DNA of 64,000 bases from a bacterium (GCA_019912845.1 JAIOHU010000137.1:92730-156729), one strand, 5' to 3'. Positions 18,284 to 27,806 are shown, counted from the stretch's first letter. Made by a program: numbers and translations. Notes: a model not told the origin generated them from the sequence alone.

Positions 18284-19892
18284 AGACATCGCAATCACAT
18301 TCCTTGCAACACTACTCTTAGCATCACTTTTACTTGGACCAATGATGTCTTTGGATATCGCTCCCATGGAAAGTGATAACGCAAAATACTTCATTCGAGC
18401 CTATGGAATTGCCACTGGTCATGGTTTGGTAGCAATTGAGTCACCTGACCCTGAAAGTGAAAATGTGCTTGAAACAACCCCGATATTGGTTGCCTATCTC
18501 ACTCTATGTCTACTGATCGGTGGCGCGACTCCCCTCGCCGCAAAAATCGGGTTTTATCTATTACAAGCTGTTTTTCTGGTGTTTTTCGTAAAAATGTTCT
18601 ACGAGTGGACGCGATCAAAACTGAGAACCATCCTGCTCTCTCTTATTCTACTTTTATCGCCGATTCTTTCTGCCAAGCTGATTGTGATCAGAACCGATTA
18701 TCTCTTTCTGGCAACATTAGCGATTATGATGTTGCTCTTTTCAAAAATTGATTTTAGTCAAGCAGCCCAGCATAATTCCTGGAAACGGTTTTATTTGCTT
18801 GGATTATTGGCTGGTTTTTTATTTTTGATACGTTATGTAGCGTTATTGATTATCGGTGCCGCCGGGTTGTGGCTTATCTATGAGTTCTTGCGTGAAAGAA
18901 ACAAAATTGGTGTTCGATCAATCCTCGGGTTTTCGGTAGGTGTACTTACGATAATCGTACTTCTGGTTATAGGATTCTCAGTTCTGCAACCGGACTTCAT
19001 ACCTCAATATATCGACCGTCATCTGGGTATGGAAGGAGCAGAATTTGAATATGCCAAAGATTCAGATATCGTACCATCCAAGATTGAAATCTTCATAGAA
19101 GGAGCTGGCTATTATTTCAAAATATTGATTGGAATTCTTGCCAATAAGAGTGGGATTATTGGGTATCTGGTTGCTGCAGTCCTTATTGCAATTATTCTTT
19201 TGGGGTGTTGGGCGGAACGAAAGAAGCCCTACTTGCGATTCTTGCTGCTGGCTGCTCTGGTATACTATCTGGGGAGCTGTTACGCCAACATCCACCGGGG
19301 AAGATACATACTTCCTGTATTTTTATTTTTGTTACCACTCTTATATTCTGGCGTTATATTTCTCTCAAATTTCATCGGAAAGCGACTCAAGCTCAACGAA
19401 AGAACAGCTAAATATATTCCCGTCGCAATCCTTTCGCTGTTCTTATTCTGGCGAATTGCCATGCACGCGCCAACAATTATCGCCTGCTATCAGCATGGTT
19501 CAGATGTGCTTTATTCTCAGGAACGATTGGACTATAGAGATGCGTTACTATGGATGCAGGATCGTTACCCCGAGGAGACAATTCTCTGGAGTATAAAAAC
19601 CACCTTTGGGTATGTATACAGTAGAATTCCCTGTGTACGTCTGAATATGAATGATATCGTGAAATACGCAGATAGAGAAAATATATACTTTGTGAGGGAC
19701 TCTGCCTTTGAAAACACTGAAGCATTCTATGAGTACTATAATGCGAATTTCCCGAATAGCTTCACGCTGGAACACACAGTTCGTAGTACGAAAATTTATC
19801 GCGTAGATCCCACCCAGTTAAAACAAATTGATTCGAATCAGGAACTTCCTGTTTTCAAAAAGGAAAAGGGACATAGAATAGAGAGTGATTGA
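18273..19892 (+). CDS. GT39/ArnT-like membrane glycosyltransferase
   Basis: 539 residues with an N-terminal helix, then an acidic periplasmic site (APMESDNAKYF) typical of the PMT/ArnT GT-C fold, and about 10 further membrane helices. The C-terminal 130 residues are soluble and periplasmic. Such enzymes use polyprenyl-phosphate sugars, matching the upstream GT2. Acceptor (protein, lipid A or glycan) unknown. The cluster ends with an intrinsic terminator just downstream. Confidence 0.78.
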   Translation: MKHKDIAITFLATLLLASLLLGPMMSLDIAPMESDNAKYFIRAYGIATGHGLVAIESPDPESENVLETTPILVAYLTLCLLIGGATPLAAKIGFYLLQAVFLVFFVKMFYEWTRSKLRTILLSLILLLSPILSAKLIVIRTDYLFLATLAIMMLLFSKIDFSQAAQHNSWKRFYLLGLLAGFLFLIRYVALLIIGAAGLWLIYEFLRERNKIGVRSILGFSVGVLTIIVLLVIGFSVLQPDFIPQYIDRHLGMEGAEFEYAKDSDIVPSKIEIFIEGAGYYFKILIGILANKSGIIGYLVAAVLIAIILLGCWAERKKPYLRFLLLAALVYYLGSCYANIHRGRYILPVFLFLLPLLYSGVIFLSNFIGKRLKLNERTAKYIPVAILSLFLFWRIAMHAPTIIACYQHGSDVLYSQERLDYRDALLWMQDRYPEETILWSIKTTFGYVYSRIPCVRLNMNDIVKYADRENIYFVRDSAFENTEAFYEYYNANFPNSFTLEHTVRSTKIYRVDPTQLKQIDSNQELPVFKKEKGHRIESD

Positions 19893-19923
19893 ATGTTTCT
19901 AAGCGGTTTTCAGAACTATTTTC

Positions 19924-19952
19924 AAACCCTCGTTTTGGAGGGTTTTGTTTTT
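19924..19952 (+). terminator. intrinsic terminator after glycosyltransferase cluster
   Basis: AAACCCTC-gttttg-GAGGGTTT, an 8-bp stem, runs directly into TTTTGTTTTT. It ends the plus-strand GT cluster. Confidence 0.85.
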
Positions 19953-20001
19953 CCAGGTCGTGGCTATATTTTACCCACTTGGACAATAAACAGGAAAGAC
20001 C

Positions 20002-20835
20002 ATGAGCACGTCAAAAATTGGGTATGCACAGACACACCCGGTATTTGGTAACAGGGAAGCTAATCTGGAGAAGGTTAAGTCAATTGTAACTTCAAACACC
20101 GACGCTGATCTTTTAGTGTTTCCCGAACTCGGCACCAGTGGGTATGAATACGCAACCCGTAGCGAAATTGCCAGAGTCGCGGAGCCACTCAAAGATGGAG
20201 TAACCTCCAGGTTATTGCTGGAACTTGCAAAAACCCACGATACCATTTTGATCATCGGCTACCCGGAATTGCATGAAGACGAAATTTATAATTCTGCAAT
20301 GTTGGTTGAACCCGATGGTACAATTCACAATTACCGTAAACTTCATCTCTTCAGTCGTGAACAAAACCTGTTTGATCCTGGAGATGCAGAACCACCTGTA
20401 ATTGAGACAAGGATTGGTTGTATTGGAATGATGATCTGCTTCGATTGGGTGTTCCCGGAAACAGCACGTCTGCTCGGACTAAAAGGAGCACAGTTGATCG
20501 CGCACCCATCAAATCTGGTACTGCAATATTGCCAGAAAGCGATGTATGCCAGGAGTGTGGAAAATCGCGTCTTCAGTATTACCTGCAACCGTATCGGAAC
20601 AGAAAAAAGCAGTGATCGTTCACTGACTTTCACTGGGGCAAGCCAGATATTAAGCCCCAAAGGGGAAGTTCTTTGTAATGCGCCGAGTGACGAGGAACAT
20701 GTGGCAATTGTTGAGGTAAACCTCACTGATGCAGACAATAAATGGATAACACCAGAAAATTCAATTTTTGAAGATAGACGCATCGACCATTATGGTCGTC
20801 TCCTGAAAGAATTGGATGTCAAAAATAACCTGTAG
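20002..20835 (+). CDS. carbon-nitrogen hydrolase (nitrilase superfamily)
   Basis: 277 residues with the complete Glu-Lys-Cys catalytic set: Glu in VFPELGTSGY, Lys in NYRKLHLF, Cys in MMICFDWVFPE. These enzymes hydrolyse amides (omega-amidase, carbamoylputrescine or similar). Substrate cannot be told from sequence. A second, clearly different member lies at 26.9 kb. It may share an upstream promoter with sucB (95 bases to the next start). Confidence 0.88.
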   Translation: MSTSKIGYAQTHPVFGNREANLEKVKSIVTSNTDADLLVFPELGTSGYEYATRSEIARVAEPLKDGVTSRLLLELAKTHDTILIIGYPELHEDEIYNSAMLVEPDGTIHNYRKLHLFSREQNLFDPGDAEPPVIETRIGCIGMMICFDWVFPETARLLGLKGAQLIAHPSNLVLQYCQKAMYARSVENRVFSITCNRIGTEKSSDRSLTFTGASQILSPKGEVLCNAPSDEEHVAIVEVNLTDADNKWITPENSIFEDRRIDHYGRLLKELDVKNNL

Positions 20836-20930
20836 AGACAACTTCCAGTGGAATGATCCTGCTGGGATGAGTACTTTTCTCGTCTGTACCAAATAATATT
20901 CCATATCGCTGATCAAGGAGTGAATAACAC

Positions 20931-22253
20931 ATGATTGCTGAAATAAAAGTGCCCGAAGTTGGTGAATCCATCACTGAAGGTGTAATTACAGAATGGCTTA
21001 AAAAAGATGGTGATTTTGTCAAACAGGATGAAGAAATCTTTGAATTGGAAACAGACAAAATAACCATGAATGTTGCAACCGAACATACTGGAGTGCTTTC
21101 TATCAAAGTGGAAGCCGACTCTGAAGTGCAAGTCGGACAGGTTGTAGCAACAATTGACACAGAAGCCTCTGCACCCGTTTCGTCAGACGATAATGCTGAT
21201 TCCAAAGAAACTGAGTCTAAAGAGACAGACCCACCCCTCTCAGCACCAGCGGGAATGGAACAGGTAAAAGAGAAGCTCAACTCTTCCGAAACCGCAAGTG
21301 AGGAACACGACACGGGTGATCTTTCCCCGGCTGTGCGACGTATGGTCGATGAATATAAGCTTGATCCAGCGAAAATTACTGGAACCGGTAAAGGCGGACG
21401 TCTCACCAAAGAAGATGTAATCAAACACATGGAGCAACCCTCGGTCGCTCCAAAGCCAGAAAAAACACCACCACCAGCACCGCCTGTAACTGAGAAAAAA
21501 GCAGAAGCACCAAAAGTCACCGCTCCACCCAAAACTCCACGTGATCCTGCGGAACGTCAGACTCGTAAGAAAATGAGCCAGCTCCGTCAACGAGTAGCTG
21601 AGCGTCTGGTAATGGCACAGCAGGAAGCTGCAATGTTGACCACGTTCAATGAAGTGGATATGAGCCGTGTGATGGAGCTTCGAAATCAGTATAAGGAGAT
21701 GTACGACAAACGTTATGGAATCAAGCTTGGTTTCATGTCCTTCTTTGTGAAGGCGGCGGTTGAAGCTTTGAAAACAGTTCCCGAAGTCAATGCGATGATT
21801 GACGGCGATGATATTGTCCAGAACCACTTTTACGACATCGGCATCGCAGTCAGCACGGATAAAGGTTTGGTTGTTCCAGTGATACGTGATGCAGATAAGC
21901 TCAGTTTTGCCGAAGTTGAACAGGCGATTGCCGATCTGGCAAAACGTGCGCGGGAACGAAAACTTACACTCGATGACCTTCAGGGTGGCGTATATACAAT
22001 CTCGAATGGCGGAATCTTTGGTTCGATGCTTTCCACTCCGATTCTGAATCCTCCTCAAAGTGCAATTCTCGGGTTGCATGCGATTAAAAAACGTCCCGTG
22101 GTAATGCCGGATGAGAGCATAGTGGCGAGACCAATTATGTATCTGGCGATGTCTTATGACCATCGAATCGTAGATGGCAGGGAATCGGTCACCTTCCTGA
22201 AACGTATTGTGGAGTGTATCGAAAACCCTGAAAGAATGATGCTTGGAATATAA
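20931..22253 (+). CDS. sucB: dihydrolipoamide succinyltransferase-type E2 (2-oxoacid dehydrogenase)
   Basis: 440 residues: lipoyl domain at 1-75 (lipoylated Lys in ELETDKITMNV), an acidic Ala/Pro-rich linker, a peripheral-subunit-binding domain (SPAVRRMVDEYKLDP, near 130), a second Pro-rich linker, and the catalytic acyltransferase domain with SYDHRIVDGRES. The order and short single lipoyl domain fit 2-oxoglutarate dehydrogenase E2. lpdA (E3) follows 38 bases later; the E1 gene is not in the window. Confidence 0.93.
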   Translation: MIAEIKVPEVGESITEGVITEWLKKDGDFVKQDEEIFELETDKITMNVATEHTGVLSIKVEADSEVQVGQVVATIDTEASAPVSSDDNADSKETESKETDPPLSAPAGMEQVKEKLNSSETASEEHDTGDLSPAVRRMVDEYKLDPAKITGTGKGGRLTKEDVIKHMEQPSVAPKPEKTPPPAPPVTEKKAEAPKVTAPPKTPRDPAERQTRKKMSQLRQRVAERLVMAQQEAAMLTTFNEVDMSRVMELRNQYKEMYDKRYGIKLGFMSFFVKAAVEALKTVPEVNAMIDGDDIVQNHFYDIGIAVSTDKGLVVPVIRDADKLSFAEVEQAIADLAKRARERKLTLDDLQGGVYTISNGGIFGSMLSTPILNPPQSAILGLHAIKKRPVVMPDESIVARPIMYLAMSYDHRIVDGRESVTFLKRIVECIENPERMMLGI

Positions 22254-22291
22254 TTAGACAAAGTAGTCTTTTATTATAAGGAAATAGTATT

Positions 22292-23686
22292 GTGGATAAA
22301 TTTCAGTATGCAGTTATAGGGTCTGGGCCTGGCGGGTATGTTTCCGCTATCCGTGCCGGTCAGTTGGGGCTGAAGACCGTACTCATCGAAAAGGAAGAGC
22401 GTCTGGGGGGTACCTGTCTGAATGTTGGGTGTATCCCTTCCAAGGCAATGCTAGAATCCAGCGAGATGTATTATTCCGCCACACATGCATTTGAGAAAAA
22501 TGGTATCAAGGTAGGAAAGCTGGGTCTGGATATTCCTGCGATGGTTGCGAATAAGCAGGATATTGTAAACACCCTTACTGATGGCATCCGATTACTGATG
22601 AAAAAGAATAAGGTAACCGTATTACAAGGTACCGGCGAACTCGTAAATGAACACACCATTCGAGTTAACAATGGCGATGAAGTCAGCGAAATAGAAGCGG
22701 AAAACATTTGCCTGGCGATGGGTTCCGTGCCCATAGAATTGCCTTTTATGAAGTTTGACGGCAAACATATTGTCAGCAGCACAGAAGCTCTGGCATTTTC
22801 AGAGGTGCCGGAAAGCCTTATCGTCATTGGTGCTGGAGCGGTTGGTCTGGAGATGGGGTCAGTGTGGAGCAGACTGGGTTCGAAGGTAACAGTAATCGAA
22901 ATGCTTCCTCAAGCAGCACCCTTCGCAGATAAACAGATCGCTGTGCTGTTGCAACGTTCTCTGAAGTCTCAAGGTATCGAGATTATGCTGGAAACCAAAG
23001 TGACTGGTGCTCAGGTCAAAAAGGGTAAAGTAATTGTATCCTACGAAGACAAAAAGGGAAATAAGGAGACCATCGAAGGGACTAAGGTTCTGGTAGCGGT
23101 TGGTAGACGAGCTTTCAGCGGGAGTGCAAATGTAGAAAAAGCTGGAGTCACCATAGAAAAAGGCAAAATACCTGTAAACAATAAATGGCAGACCAATGTT
23201 CCGCATATCTATGCCATTGGCGACCTGATTCACGGTCCAATGCTCGCGCATAAAGCGGAAGAAGAAGGGATGGCGGTTGCAGAAATTCTGGCAGGTAAAC
23301 ACGGGCATGTAAATTACGATATCATTCCGAATATCATCTACACGCACCCCGAGTTGGCAACAGTCGGACTTGGTGAGGAGACTGCAAAAGAAGCGGGTTT
23401 TGACGTTCAGGTTGGAAAATTTTACTTCCGCGGCAATGGACGAGCACTGACTTTAGGTGATGCGGATGGTTTGTGTAAACTCATCGCTGACAAAAAAACC
23501 GACCGACTGCTTGGTGCCCAGATTGTTGGAGTGAGAGCGTCTGATATGATCGCTGAACTTGTGACCGCCATGGAATTCCAGGCAAGTGCAGAAGATATTG
23601 CCAGGACAATGCATGCACATCCAACACTATCTGAAATTGTTAAGGAAGCAGCTTTGGCGGTTGATAAACGTGCCATTCACGGATAA
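22292..23686 (+). CDS. lpdA: dihydrolipoyl dehydrogenase (E3)
   Basis: 464 residues. FAD-binding GSGPGGYVSAIRAGQLG is followed by the redox disulfide GGTCLNVGCIPSKA, an NAD-binding GAGAVGLEMGSVWSRLG, the second FAD motif IYAIGDLIHGPMLAH, and the C-terminal catalytic His/Glu HAHPTLSE. It reoxidises the lipoyl group of E2 upstream. The start is GTG after an AAGGAAAT site. Confidence 0.96.
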   Translation: MDKFQYAVIGSGPGGYVSAIRAGQLGLKTVLIEKEERLGGTCLNVGCIPSKAMLESSEMYYSATHAFEKNGIKVGKLGLDIPAMVANKQDIVNTLTDGIRLLMKKNKVTVLQGTGELVNEHTIRVNNGDEVSEIEAENICLAMGSVPIELPFMKFDGKHIVSSTEALAFSEVPESLIVIGAGAVGLEMGSVWSRLGSKVTVIEMLPQAAPFADKQIAVLLQRSLKSQGIEIMLETKVTGAQVKKGKVIVSYEDKKGNKETIEGTKVLVAVGRRAFSGSANVEKAGVTIEKGKIPVNNKWQTNVPHIYAIGDLIHGPMLAHKAEEEGMAVAEILAGKHGHVNYDIIPNIIYTHPELATVGLGEETAKEAGFDVQVGKFYFRGNGRALTLGDADGLCKLIADKKTDRLLGAQIVGVRASDMIAELVTAMEFQASAEDIARTMHAHPTLSEIVKEAALAVDKRAIHG

Positions 23687-23694
23687 TCCTCTCT

Positions 23695-24654
23695 ATGGGT
23701 AAATTTCCTGAAATAGATATGCGGAATATCCGTACCTACTCCGCAACCACCCGTCCATCAAAGGTTAAAACCGATGAGGTTGCCGTCCCACCTCAAGCGG
23801 GAATGAGCGTACGAGAACTACTGAACGGCTTACCAAAAATCCTCAAAGCAGAGGATTTGAAGGAAGTAGCCAAAGCAGTAGTTCGAGCGAAACAACTCCA
23901 CAAACCAGTGATCGTTATGCTGGGAGGGCATGTGGTGAAGACAGGGTGTTCACCAATACTCGCAGACCTCGCCGATCATGGCTATTTCACACATTTCGCC
24001 TCCAATGGCAGCGCAGCAATCCACGACACAGAGTTGGCAAGGTTTGGGCATACCTCAGAGGATGTCGCAGCACAGCTTGAGGATGGTTCCTTCGGAATGG
24101 CAGAGGATACTGCAGCGCTTGTAAACCAGGCGGCAATTGAGGCGATGGAAAGGGAAGAGGGATTCGGAGAGGCGGTTGGCAGGTTGCTGGTTGCAGAAAA
24201 GGGACCCTATCTAGACCGTGCCCTGCTTGCGTGTTGCCACAATTTGGAAATTCCCTATACCCTGCATGTTGCCCTGGGAACAGATATTGTCCATCAGCAC
24301 CCCACCGCTCAGGGAAAAGCAATTGGGGATGCCAGTTTACGCGATTTTCGTATTTTAGCTGCAACAGTTTCCAGGCTTGGTGAGGGTGGTGTTGTATTAA
24401 ACCTCGGAAGTGCAGTAATTATGCCTGAGGTGTTTCTTAAAACTATTGCAGTGGCACGTAATCTTGGTCATAAAGTAATCAACTTCACCACCGCTAATTT
24501 TGATATGATCCAGCACTATCGTCCACGAGTCAATGTTGTTCAACGTCCGGTACTGCCTGGCGGAAAAGGTTACTCGATAACCGGTCACCATGAGATCATG
24601 ATTCCACTACTTGCGGCTGCGATTCATGAGTATGCGCAAACGGAGTCGGTATAG
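23695..24654 (+). CDS. conserved protein of unknown function, possibly deoxyhypusine-synthase-like fold
   Basis: 319 residues, soluble. It has Gly-rich nucleotide-binding-like turns (VIVMLGGHVVKTGCSPIL, VVLNLGSAVIMPEVFL) and conserved-looking polar segments (HFASNGSAAIHDTELA, HVALGTDIVHQHP, GHHEIMIPLL). The pattern recalls NAD-binding deoxyhypusine-synthase-like proteins, but this is a weak impression. It starts 8 bases after lpdA, perhaps at ATG 23719 since 23695 has no good ribosome site. Only one base separates it from the AmgK-like kinase, so a link to amino-sugar metabolism or cell-wall recycling is possible. Function unknown. Confidence 0.6.
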   Translation: MGKFPEIDMRNIRTYSATTRPSKVKTDEVAVPPQAGMSVRELLNGLPKILKAEDLKEVAKAVVRAKQLHKPVIVMLGGHVVKTGCSPILADLADHGYFTHFASNGSAAIHDTELARFGHTSEDVAAQLEDGSFGMAEDTAALVNQAAIEAMEREEGFGEAVGRLLVAEKGPYLDRALLACCHNLEIPYTLHVALGTDIVHQHPTAQGKAIGDASLRDFRILAATVSRLGEGGVVLNLGSAVIMPEVFLKTIAVARNLGHKVINFTTANFDMIQHYRPRVNVVQRPVLPGGKGYSITGHHEIMIPLLAAAIHEYAQTESV

Positions 24655-24655
24655 A

Positions 24656-25705
24656 ATGGAACAACAGGACCATCAGATCGAAGAGGGGCTTAAAAATCTG
24701 GTGGTAAAGTATGCTGGAAGCGAGCCAAAATCGCTTGATAGACTGAAAGGCGATGCCTCCACACGTTCTATCTATCGTATACACCTCACTGGCGAATCCC
24801 TTGTTGGTGTTCATGGACCAAACTTGGATGAAAACCGTGCATTCCTTTCGTTTACCAATACGTTTTATGACCACCATCTTCCTGTCCCGAAGCTATATCG
24901 TGTTGATGATACAGAACATTTCTATCTCCTGGAAGATCTGGGCGACACAACTCTGTTTGAACATCTAAACCAGGAAAGGGAAAGAGTGGGTGTCTTTCCT
25001 GAAAAAGAGATATTTCCATACTATCAACGTGTTGTTAGGGATTTATGTCTCTTCCAGGTTTACGGTGCTGCTTATATCGATTTCAGCAAATGTTACCAGA
25101 CTATTGTTTTTGACAGGCAAGCCTGGGAGTTCGACCACAACTATTTCCTCACGATGTTTGTGGATACCATGCTTCCGAATCTTCGCTACCGTGCACGTCT
25201 GGTAGACGAGCTTCAACTCCATTGTGATATCCTTGAACCCGCACCAAGAGATCATTTTCTCTACCGTGATTTTCAATCAAGAAACATCATGGTTTCAGGT
25301 AGCGATCTGAAATATCTGGATTACCAGTCAGGGCGACGAGGGGCAGTACTATATGATATTGCTTCGCTCTTGTATGATTCACGAGCGAACTTACCCTCCA
25401 GTTTTCGTGATAAAATTCTTGATCTCTATCTCTCTCAAATTACGGAACTTACCATTTTAGAGAGAGGGATGCTGGAAAAATATTTTGCGCCCTATGCGCT
25501 ACTCCGTATTCTGCAGGCGATGGGCAGTTATGGCAACAATGGAATCCGACGTGGGCTGAAAGAACATTTGCACTCTATCCCGTTTGCATTGCAAAACGCA
25601 TTGGATTTACTTTCAAACAGCCCAACCTTACATTCCCTTCACGCTTTACAGGATTGTCTTGCTCAAATCCAGGACGATAAAAACTGGATACAACATTTGG
25701 ATTGA
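24656..25705 (+). CDS. AmgK-like anomeric sugar kinase (aminoglycoside phosphotransferase fold)
   Basis: 349 residues from ATG 24656, one base after the previous stop; the ORF-track start (24611) is inside that gene. Kinase features: KGDASTRSIYRI at the nucleotide loop, FYLLEDLGDTTLFEHL at the hinge, FLYRDFQSRNIM as catalytic loop and KYLDYQSGR as metal-binding loop. This is the pattern of AmgK, which phosphorylates MurNAc/GlcNAc at C1 in peptidoglycan recycling. The adjacent gene carries a MurU-like nucleotidyltransferase, the enzyme that uses AmgK product, so the assignment rests on both motif and context. Confidence 0.8.
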   Translation: MEQQDHQIEEGLKNLVVKYAGSEPKSLDRLKGDASTRSIYRIHLTGESLVGVHGPNLDENRAFLSFTNTFYDHHLPVPKLYRVDDTEHFYLLEDLGDTTLFEHLNQERERVGVFPEKEIFPYYQRVVRDLCLFQVYGAAYIDFSKCYQTIVFDRQAWEFDHNYFLTMFVDTMLPNLRYRARLVDELQLHCDILEPAPRDHFLYRDFQSRNIMVSGSDLKYLDYQSGRRGAVLYDIASLLYDSRANLPSSFRDKILDLYLSQITELTILERGMLEKYFAPYALLRILQAMGSYGNNGIRRGLKEHLHSIPFALQNALDLLSNSPTLHSLHALQDCLAQIQDDKNWIQHLD

Positions 25706-25723
25706 CCTGAGGCACTTGAGACG

Positions 25724-26899
25724 ATGAGTGTAACCCCTACAATACGTATCTATTCTTTCAGTTACCACAGCAGTGGACCACCAGCAGACCCCACTGGCAA
25801 TAATGGTGGATTTGTTTTCGATTGCCGTGGACTCCCAAACCCGGGAAGAGTTCCCGACTTAAAACATTTTACAGGTATACAGGGCGGCGCTAAGGAGATG
25901 CTTGATGATTCCTTTTCGGTTAAGGATTTCCTTGAACGTGCTGAAATGATGATCAAGCTGACTTCGGAAACTTTCCGTGCCAAGGGATTTCGTGATTTGA
26001 TGGTCTCTTTTGGTTGTACTGGCGGACGGCATCGGTCTGTCTATTGTGCGCAAAAGTTATACGACAACCTTACCGAGGAGGGCTATGACACCCACCTTGT
26101 TCACTGGCAGATGGAACAGGAAGAGCCTGAGTACTCCCGAAAACGAGCGATGATTCTTGCTGCAGGTTTGGGCACACGTTTACGGCCTATTACCGATACG
26201 ATCCCTAAGGCACTTGTCAAAGCCAGTGAAAAAACTATGCTTCAATGGACTATTGAGGCTCTGAATGATTCTGGTTGTACAGACATAACACTGAATACTC
26301 ACCATCATGCCCCGATGGTTAAGGGATGGGTTGAAGATTACAGTGCCGAGAACACGAATATTAATTTAAAATTATCAAATGAAAAGCATATTCTGGGTAC
26401 AGGCGGTGGGATACGTGAAGCGGCAAGATGGCTGTATGGTCCCTCACCCTTCCTGATCCACAATGTAGATATCTGGTCAGATTTTGATTTGAATCGACTC
26501 TACCATTCGCACGAAAATGTTGATCTGGCAACACTCATCTGCCAGGAAAGAGAATCATCGAGCTACCTGCTCGTTGATGAATCCGACCGTCTTTGCGGTT
26601 TGCGAATAATTGGGCAAAAGGATAAAGTTCTGGTGAAACCATTTGGAAAGCTACGCCCTCTGGGGTTTTCCGGCATCCATATCTGTTCCCCAAGGTTCCT
26701 GGAATTGTTGGCTGGAAAACGTCACTTCTCAATTATTGATGCCTACCTTGAGTTTTCCGCAATGGGAGAGACGGTCAGAACAATCACGGTTCAAGGCAAT
26801 TGGTTCGATATGGGGAGCCCCGAAAAGCTGAAGAATCTTGAAGATTTTCTGGTAGAACGAACTGAACACGCTACGAGAATAGGTCAAAACGGTTCATGA
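25724..26899 (+). CDS. RapZ C-terminal-domain / MurU-like nucleotidyltransferase fusion
   Basis: 391 residues with two clear parts. Residues about 7-135 match the C-terminal domain of RapZ (FVFDCRGLPNPGR, then SFGCTGGRHRSVYCAQKL), which in E. coli senses GlcN6P and delivers a small RNA. Residues about 140-385 are a sugar-1-phosphate nucleotidyltransferase (MILAAGLGTRLRPITDTIPKAL, then GTGGGIREAA and IHNVDIW), close to MurU, which makes UDP-MurNAc from MurNAc-1-P. The N-terminal ATPase domain of RapZ is absent. The start follows AmgK by 18 bases, and the stop overlaps the next gene as ATGA. The role of the RapZ part as an amino-sugar sensor for the transferase is inference. Confidence 0.85.
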   Translation: MSVTPTIRIYSFSYHSSGPPADPTGNNGGFVFDCRGLPNPGRVPDLKHFTGIQGGAKEMLDDSFSVKDFLERAEMMIKLTSETFRAKGFRDLMVSFGCTGGRHRSVYCAQKLYDNLTEEGYDTHLVHWQMEQEEPEYSRKRAMILAAGLGTRLRPITDTIPKALVKASEKTMLQWTIEALNDSGCTDITLNTHHHAPMVKGWVEDYSAENTNINLKLSNEKHILGTGGGIREAARWLYGPSPFLIHNVDIWSDFDLNRLYHSHENVDLATLICQERESSSYLLVDESDRLCGLRIIGQKDKVLVKPFGKLRPLGFSGIHICSPRFLELLAGKRHFSIIDAYLEFSAMGETVRTITVQGNWFDMGSPEKLKNLEDFLVERTEHATRIGQNGS

Positions 26900-27765
26900 A
26901 ATACAATCATCCTTATACCGTCGCAATTGCACAAACAAATCCGGTGATTGCCGATTTGGAGAGAAATCGTTCTACTCTTCTAGAACAGATTGATCGTGCG
27001 AAAGCGAAGGACGCTAAAGTTTTTGTTACTGGTGAGTTGGCGCTTACTGGCTATAAATTGCGTGATGCAGTGTTTGAAGTTGCGTTACATGCGAACGATC
27101 CATTTCTCGATCCATTCCGTGAAGCATCAAAAGATATGATGGTTGTGCTCGGGCTGGTTGAAGAATCAGACGAACATCACTTTTACAATTCGGCACTGAT
27201 CTTTGAAAATGGTGAATTGATCCACCGTCACCGTAAAATTTATCTTCCCAATTACGGGATGTTTGAGGAGCGGCGTTTTTTCCGACCGGGAAGCCATGTA
27301 CGGGCTTTTGATAGCAGCCTGGGAAGAATGGGAGTGCTAATCTGTAACGATATGTGGCATCCCATGAATTCGCTCTTGCTGGCGTATGATGGCGCACATG
27401 TTCTTATTGTAATTAGCGCAAGTCCGACAAGAGGTCTGGGGAGTGGTGAAGTAAGCGACAACACACGTACCTGGCGTACATTCAATCGCAGTGCAGCCAA
27501 AGCTGGAAGCATGTATGTCATCCAGGCTAATATCGCAGGTTTTCAAGATGGAGTGCTTTTCTGGGGTGGCAGTGAAGTGGTTTCCCCTGGAGCTAAAGAT
27601 ACTGTTCAGGCAAAAATGAACACCCCAGAGCTGTTATTCGCACAAATTGAACCGGAACTAATTCGAGCCGAACGCATTTACAGTCCATTGTTACGAGATG
27701 AAGACCTTGCGTTGGCGCAACGTGAACTCGAACGTATTCTAAACGATCAAAACAATCAGCTATAA
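26896..27765 (+). CDS. carbon-nitrogen hydrolase (nitrilase superfamily), second copy
   Basis: 289 residues with the Glu-Lys-Cys triad: VTGELALTGYKL, HRKIYLPNYGMF and GVLICNDMWHP. The NYGMFEERRFF segment resembles the amidase domain of glutamine-dependent NAD synthetases and related stand-alone amidases. It begins inside the stop of the RapZ/MurU fusion, so it belongs to that operon. Substrate unknown; an amide donor or repair role is possible. It is not a close duplicate of the 20.0-kb copy. Confidence 0.85.
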   Translation: MKYNHPYTVAIAQTNPVIADLERNRSTLLEQIDRAKAKDAKVFVTGELALTGYKLRDAVFEVALHANDPFLDPFREASKDMMVVLGLVEESDEHHFYNSALIFENGELIHRHRKIYLPNYGMFEERRFFRPGSHVRAFDSSLGRMGVLICNDMWHPMNSLLLAYDGAHVLIVISASPTRGLGSGEVSDNTRTWRTFNRSAAKAGSMYVIQANIAGFQDGVLFWGGSEVVSPGAKDTVQAKMNTPELLFAQIEPELIRAERIYSPLLRDEDLALAQRELERILNDQNNQL

Positions 27766-27792
27766 CAAATTCCTGAAATTTGTCGTTTCAGG
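27765..27792 (+). promoter_or_regulatory. two mutually exclusive hairpins ahead of the TolB-like gene
   Basis: ACAAATT-cctga-AATTTGT and CCTGAAA-tttgtcg-TTTCAGG are both perfect 7-bp stems sharing the CCTGA bases, so only one can form at a time. They lie between the nitrilase stop and the tolB-like start, 14 bases before the ATG. No U-tract follows; a role in translation or mRNA stability is only a guess. Confidence 0.4.
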
Positions 27793-27806
27793 TTTCGGAA
27801 TAGACT

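Noticed and set aside
21600-21630. Sigma-54-like promoter TGGCAC...GCTGCA inside sucB
   Set aside because: Spacing between the two elements is wrong and it lies within a coding region.
20819-22163. Long minus-strand ORFs opposite sucB (237 and 307 residues)
   Set aside because: Antisense shadows of sucB, whose domains are complete; the translated shadows are low-complexity (Ser/Thr/Gly, or His/Phe/Cys rich).
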